A stretch of DNA of 64,000 nucleotides from Nonomuraea muscovyensis (GTDB taxonomy: Bacteria > Actinomycetota > Actinomycetes > Streptosporangiales > Streptosporangiaceae), in contig NZ_JACHJB010000001.1 in NCBI RefSeq assembly GCF_014207745.1, positions 1,116,001 to 1,180,000 on the forward strand, given 5' to 3'. Positions 60,490-64,000 of the stretch are shown here, in pieces; positions within the stretch are counted from its first letter, which is position 1, and each line of letters opens with the position of its first letter. A model generated the notes under the pieces. The model had not been told where the DNA came from and ran no database searches. It was given only the letters and a program-made list of their open reading frames with translations. The position numbers and the translations under genes are program-made.

Positions 60490-61062
60490 CTAGTCTCCGC
60501 GCGCCCGCCGCGCCACCTTGCGCAGCTTGACGGCGCGGACCACGTAGTCGACGCCGGTGGCGACGGTCACGACGAGGGCGGCGCCCATCACGACCCAGCG
60601 CAGCGGATCGTAGCCGACCGGAAGGATGTAGAGGACGATGGCCGCGATCTGCAGCACGGTCTTGACCTTGCCGCCGTAGCTCGCCGGGATGACCGCCCGC
60701 CGGATCAGTACGAGCCGCAGCACCGTGATGCCGAGCTCGCGCCCCAGAATCACCAGCGTCACCCACCACGGCAGCTCGCCGAGGACCGACAGCGACACCA
60801 GGGCCGCGCCGGTGAGCGCCTTGTCGGCGATCGGATCGGCGATCTTGCCGAAGTCGGTGATCAGCCCGTAGCGCCTGGCCAGCTCGCCGTCGAGGTGGTC
60901 GGTGATCGACGCCACCGTGAAGACGGCCAGGGCGCCCAGGCGCCAGCCCGTGCCCGGCAGGAACAGGCAGACGACGAAAAAGGGGACGAGCGCCAACCGG
61001 AGAACCGTGAGGATGTTGGCGATGTTCCACGGGCTCACCACGCGGCGCTCGTCCCTGGTCAT
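60490..61062 (-). CDS. pgsA: CDP-diacylglycerol-glycerol-3-phosphate 3-phosphatidyltransferase
   Basis: A 190-residue membrane enzyme with about five helices that makes phosphatidylglycerol phosphate. The CDP-alcohol phosphotransferase motif is complete: Asp55, Asp58-Gly, Ala-Arg, Gly, Asp76 and Asp80 ([10 protein letters not shown], then GKIADPIAD). It overlaps rimO by four bases (ATGA), so it is translated together with it. Another CDP-alcohol transferase specificity is possible, but this operon position is that of PgsA. Confidence 0.93.
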   Translation of the reverse strand: MTRDERRVVSPWNIANILTVLRLALVPFFVVCLFLPGTGWRLGALAVFTVASITDHLDGELARRYGLITDFGKIADPIADKALTGAALVSLSVLGELPWWVTLVILGRELGITVLRLVLIRRAVIPASYGGKVKTVLQIAAIVLYILPVGYDPLRWVVMGAALVVTVATGVDYVVRAVKLRKVARRARGD

Positions 61063-62468
61063 GGACCGGCCTTGATGCGCGCGATCAGGTCGACCCCCTC
61101 GGCGTCGACCACGACGGCGCGCACGATCTGCCCCCGGACCAGGCCGATGCCCTGGACCGTGACGGACCCGTCGACCTCGGGACCCTGGTGTGCGGCCCGT
61201 CCCTCATAGCCGCCGTCGCCCAGGTCGTCGTCGATGAGCACGTCCACCTCGGTGCCGATGCGCTCCTCGGCACGCTGCGAGGTCAGCTCCTCGGCCAGCT
61301 CCGTCAGGACGCGCACCCGTTCGTCGACCACGTCCTGGTCGAGCTTGCCGTCGAAGCCGGCCGCCTCGGTGCCGTCCTCGTCGGAGTAGCCGAACACGCC
61401 GATCACGTCGAGCCTGGCCCGCTCCAGGAAGCCCACCAGCTCGCCGAACTCCTCCTCGGTCTCCCCGGGGAAGCCCACGATGAAGTTGGAGCGCACACCC
61501 GCCTCGGGGGCGCGCTCGCGGATCGACTCCAGCAGCCCGAGGAAGCGCTCCGGGTCGCCGAAGCGGCGCATCCGGCGCAGCACGGTGCCGCTGGCGTGCT
61601 GGAACGACAGGTCGAAGTAGGGGACGACGCCCTCGGTGCCCGCGAGCACGTCGATCAGGCCGGGCCGCAGCTCGGCCGGCTGGAGGTAGCTGGCCCGCAC
61701 CCGCTCGATGCCCTCGACGCCGGCCAGCCGGGGCAGCAGCTTCTCCAGCGCCCTGAGGTCGCCGAGGTCCTTGCCGTAGGAGGTGGAGTTCTCGCTCACC
61801 AGGACCAGCTCGCGGACGCCGCGGTGGGCCAGCCAGTCGGCCTCGGCCAGCAGCTCCTCGGGGTCGCGCGAGACGTAGGCGCCGCGGAAGGCGGGGATGG
61901 CGCAGAACGTGCAGCGCCGGTCGCAGCCGGAGGCCAGCTTGAGCGAGGCCACGGGACTCTCGTCGAGCCGCTTGCGCAGCACGCGCGGGCCGCTCGCGGG
62001 CGCGAGGCCGGCGGGCAGGTCTCCGTGGCCGGGAATGGCCGCCTTGGGGGCGCTGGCACGATCCACCGGCGAGATGGGCAGCAAGGTGCGGCGGTCACGT
62101 GGCGTGTGCGGCGTGAGGGGCCGGCCCGCGAGCACGTCGTCGAGACGGCCCCCGATCTCGGCGTAGTCGTCGAAGGAGATCACCGCGCTGGCCTCGGGCA
62201 GCGCCTCGGCCAGTTCGTTGCCGTAGCGCTCGGCCATGCAGCCGGCGGCGACCACCTTGGCGCCGGAGTCGGCCGCGGCGAGCAGCGTGTCGATGGAGTC
62301 CTTCTTCGCCGAGTCGATGAAGCCGCACGTGTTGACGACGACGACGTCGGGGTCGTCGTCGCCGAGCTGCCAACCGGCAGCCTCAAGTCGCGCGGCCAGC
62401 TCCTCGGAGTCGACCTCGTTGCGGGCGCAGCCCAGCGTGATCAGCGATGCGGTTCGGCGGGATGACAT
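61059..62468 (-). CDS. rimO: Ribosomal protein S12 methylthiotransferase RimO
   Basis: A 469-residue radical-SAM enzyme that methylthiolates Asp of ribosomal protein S12. N-terminal cluster cysteines are Cys14 (TLGCARN), Cys48 (NTCGFID) and Cys77 (AAGCMAE); the radical-SAM cluster is Cys182, 186 and 189 (GCDRRCTFC). A C-terminal TRAM domain follows. CGFIDSAK and the operon with pgsA distinguish it from MiaB, which is encoded at 22.5 kb. The ATG at 62468 is used; a GTG three codons earlier is possible. A -10-like TACCGT lies just upstream, so it may be leaderless. Confidence 0.95.
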   Translation of the reverse strand: MSSRRTASLITLGCARNEVDSEELAARLEAAGWQLGDDDPDVVVVNTCGFIDSAKKDSIDTLLAAADSGAKVVAAGCMAERYGNELAEALPEASAVISFDDYAEIGGRLDDVLAGRPLTPHTPRDRRTLLPISPVDRASAPKAAIPGHGDLPAGLAPASGPRVLRKRLDESPVASLKLASGCDRRCTFCAIPAFRGAYVSRDPEELLAEADWLAHRGVRELVLVSENSTSYGKDLGDLRALEKLLPRLAGVEGIERVRASYLQPAELRPGLIDVLAGTEGVVPYFDLSFQHASGTVLRRMRRFGDPERFLGLLESIRERAPEAGVRSNFIVGFPGETEEEFGELVGFLERARLDVIGVFGYSDEDGTEAAGFDGKLDQDVVDERVRVLTELAEELTSQRAEERIGTEVDVLIDDDLGDGGYEGRAAHQGPEVDGSVTVQGIGLVRGQIVRAVVVDAEGVDLIARIKAGP

Positions 62469-62514
62469 GGTGAACACTACGGTATCGGGAGTTGGCCACC
62501 GCCTGATGCACCGG

Positions 62515-63261
62515 CTACCGGGCTCGCGACTTGGGCGGCCCGAACGAGCGCCGCACGGCCTCGCCGCTCGCGCCGGCCGGGCCGAGGTCCTTGCCGTTGA
62601 CCTGCAGTGTCACGGCACCGCCGTCGCCCAGGAGCAGACTGATCCGCTTCGGGGCACGCCAGGTGACCGTCTTGCCGGCCGCCAAGGTGCCGGCGAAGAG
62701 CCTGCGGCCCTCGGCGTCGCGGACGTCGACGTAGGAGGAGCGGCCGGCCTTGGCCTCGACGACGACCTGCCCCTTGACGGCCGCCGCCCGCTTGCCGCGG
62801 CCGGCTCCCCGCGTGGCGGGCGCGGTGGGCGTCGCCGAGATCCGGACGCCGGCCGAGCGCACCTTCTCCGGCTCGCCGCCCATCACCCTGACCACGCCGA
62901 AGACGACGACGATGGCCAGCGCCACCCCGAGCGCGGTGGTCCAGTTGGGTCCGCGCCGCTCGACCAGCTTGATCCGGCGGTCGGCCTGGAACACGGCGGC
63001 GGCCCGGACAGGGGCGGGCGCCCCGCCGTGCTGGTCGTCGAAGAGGTGGACCATCGCCTCGGGATCGAGCCCGACGGCCCGCGCGAGGGCCTTGACGTGC
63101 CCGCGCTCGTAGAAGTCGCCTCCACACTGTGAGAAGTCGTCACGCTCGATCGCGTAGATGATGGCCTCGCGGATGCGGGTGGCGGCGCTCAGCTGCGCGA
63201 CCGTCATCCCCGCCGCCGCCCTGGCCGCCGCCAGCCTGGCTCCTATGCTCTGATCCTCCAC
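62515..63261 (-). CDS. RodZ-like helix-turn-helix membrane protein
   Basis: A 248-residue protein with an N-terminal helix-turn-helix of the RodZ type (about 6-75; [22 protein letters not shown], then [17 protein letters not shown]), a basic linker, one membrane helix (about 108-127) and a C-terminal extracytoplasmic beta domain of the DUF4115 type (about 165-230; [16 protein letters not shown]). In rods RodZ links MreB to the wall; here it is the standard actinobacterial gene between ftsK and rimO. It starts 78 bases after ftsK. Confidence 0.9.
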   Translation of the reverse strand: MEDQSIGARLAAARAAAGMTVAQLSAATRIREAIIYAIERDDFSQCGGDFYERGHVKALARAVGLDPEAMVHLFDDQHGGAPAPVRAAAVFQADRRIKLVERRGPNWTTALGVALAIVVVFGVVRVMGGEPEKVRSAGVRISATPTAPATRGAGRGKRAAAVKGQVVVEAKAGRSSYVDVRDAEGRRLFAGTLAAGKTVTWRAPKRISLLLGDGGAVTLQVNGKDLGPAGASGEAVRRSFGPPKSRAR

Positions 63262-63339
63262 GACACGCGCCTCCCAGCCCCCGACGATGCGTAGTTAGTC
63301 ATATTCAACCAGTAATCATCGGGCAGGCGTGCATCGGGG

Positions 63340-64000
63340 TCATTCGCCACGCAAGTCGGCCAGCAGCGCGGCCAGGTCGTCGGGCTTCACGAGCACCTCG
63401 CGGGCCTTGGAACCCTCGCTGGGGCCGACCACCTCGCGGCTCTCCAGCAGGTCCATCAGCCGGCCGGCCTTGGCGAAGCCGACCCGCAGCTTGCGCTGCA
63501 GCATCGAGGTGGAGCCGAACTGGGTCGTCACGATCAGCTCGGCCGCCTGGACGAGCAGGTCGAGGTCGTCGCCGATGTCCTCGTCGATCTCGCGCTTGGT
63601 GGAGACCGCCGCCGTCACGTCGGGCCGGTACTCGGCCTGCATCTGCGTCTTGCAGTGCGTGACGATCTCGCCGATCTCCTTCTCGGACACGAACGCGTTC
63701 TGGATGCGGATGGGCTTGCTGGCGCCCATCGGCAGGAACAGCGCGTCACCCTGGCCGACGAGCTTGTCGGCGCCGGGCTGGTCGAGGATGACCCGCGAGT
63801 CGGTGAGCGAGGACACGGCGAACGCCAGCCGGGACGGCACGTTGGCCTTGATGAGGCCGGTGACGACGTCCACGCTGGGCCGCTGGGTGGCGATGACGAG
63901 GTGGATGCCGGCGGCGCGGGCGAGCTGCGTGATGCGCACGATCGAGTCTTCGACGTCGCGCGGCGCGACCATCATCAGGTCGGCCAGCTCGTCGACGATG
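63340..64000 (-). CDS. ftsK: DNA translocase FtsK, C-terminal part
   Basis: The last ~219 residues of FtsK; the start lies beyond the right edge. Seen here are Walker B ([10 protein letters not shown]), [23 protein letters not shown], the [17 protein letters not shown] segment, and the gamma winged helix that reads KOPS sites ([25 protein letters not shown]). FtsK pumps chromosome DNA during septation or sporulation. It heads the minus-strand block with the rodZ-like gene, rimO, pgsA, cinA and clgR. Confidence 0.97.
   Translation of the reverse strand, partial: IVDELADLMMVAPRDVEDSIVRITQLARAAGIHLVIATQRPSVDVVTGLIKANVPSRLAFAVSSLTDSRVILDQPGADKLVGQGDALFLPMGASKPIRIQNAFVSEKEIGEIVTHCKTQMQAEYRPDVTAAVSTKREIDEDIGDDLDLLVQAAELIVTTQFGSTSMLQRKLRVGFAKAGRLMDLLESREVVGPSEGSKAREVLVKPDDLAALLADLRGE

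Overview
This is a high-GC actinobacterial chromosome segment with strong G/C third-position bias, GTG starts, many 4-nt stop/start overlaps and several apparently leaderless genes. The housekeeping set (ftsK, rodZ-like, rimO, pgsA, cinA, clgR, recA, recX, miaB, miaA, dapF, gluABCD, lhr, rny) and the accessory families (DUF2277, DUF3046, SCO6745-like, TIGR04222/DUF692, paired ROK regulators) suggest a filamentous actinomycete near Streptosporangiales. That placement is inferred from gene content only.

Layout. 0-2.5 kb: end of a glycolate/lactate-type oxidase operon (glcE', glcF) with an IclR regulator and a DUF2277 gene. 2.6-9.7 kb: a metzincin-like protein, an OmpR/kinase pair, a MerR-NmrA divergent pair, a PepSY protein and a secreted HNH nuclease. 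Both the response regulator gene and the PepSY gene are preceded by TA-containing repeats spaced exactly 11 bp, which suggests one regulon. 10-18 kb: a pentapeptide-repeat protein, a cupin, a TPR/SCO6745-like pair, dapF-miaA, and the divergent MGMT/rnz genes. 18-20.2 kb: a tightly overlapping three-gene unit made of a TIGR04222 membrane protein with a Gly/Cys tail, a DUF692 (MNIO) enzyme and a small partner protein. This is the best candidate for an uncharacterised modification system. 20-27.4 kb: a PEP-mutase-like enzyme, two membrane-anchored low-complexity proteins, miaB, and the gluABCD glutamate-type ABC importer closed by a strong hairpin.

27.5-42.5 kb: an S9 peptidase, an SDR, rny (RNase Y), the very large helicase lhr, VOC proteins, DUF3046, and recA (with a LexA-type box) and recX (with a very long disordered N-terminus). 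42.5-48.5 kb: a GNAT, a YbdK-type ligase, a 1.1-kb gene-poor repeat-bearing stretch, a CPA2 antiporter with its TrkA-C subunit, and a VanX-like dipeptidase. 48.5-56 kb: a CUT1 sugar ABC operon (binding protein plus two permeases, no ATPase) with a GH3 beta-N-acetylhexosaminidase, flanked by two paralogous ROK repressors; this is probably a GlcNAc or chitobiose uptake and catabolic locus. 56-59.3 kb: Rrf2, a TetR/MFS pair sharing an operator, and a Nei-type glycosylase. 59.3-64 kb: clgR, cinA, pgsA, rimO, rodZ-like and the C-terminal end of ftsK, all on the minus strand.

Several short tandem-repeat tracts (13, 15, 28, 34 and 35 bp units) sit in or beside genes. I saw no CRISPR array, rRNA, tRNA, insertion sequence or prophage.
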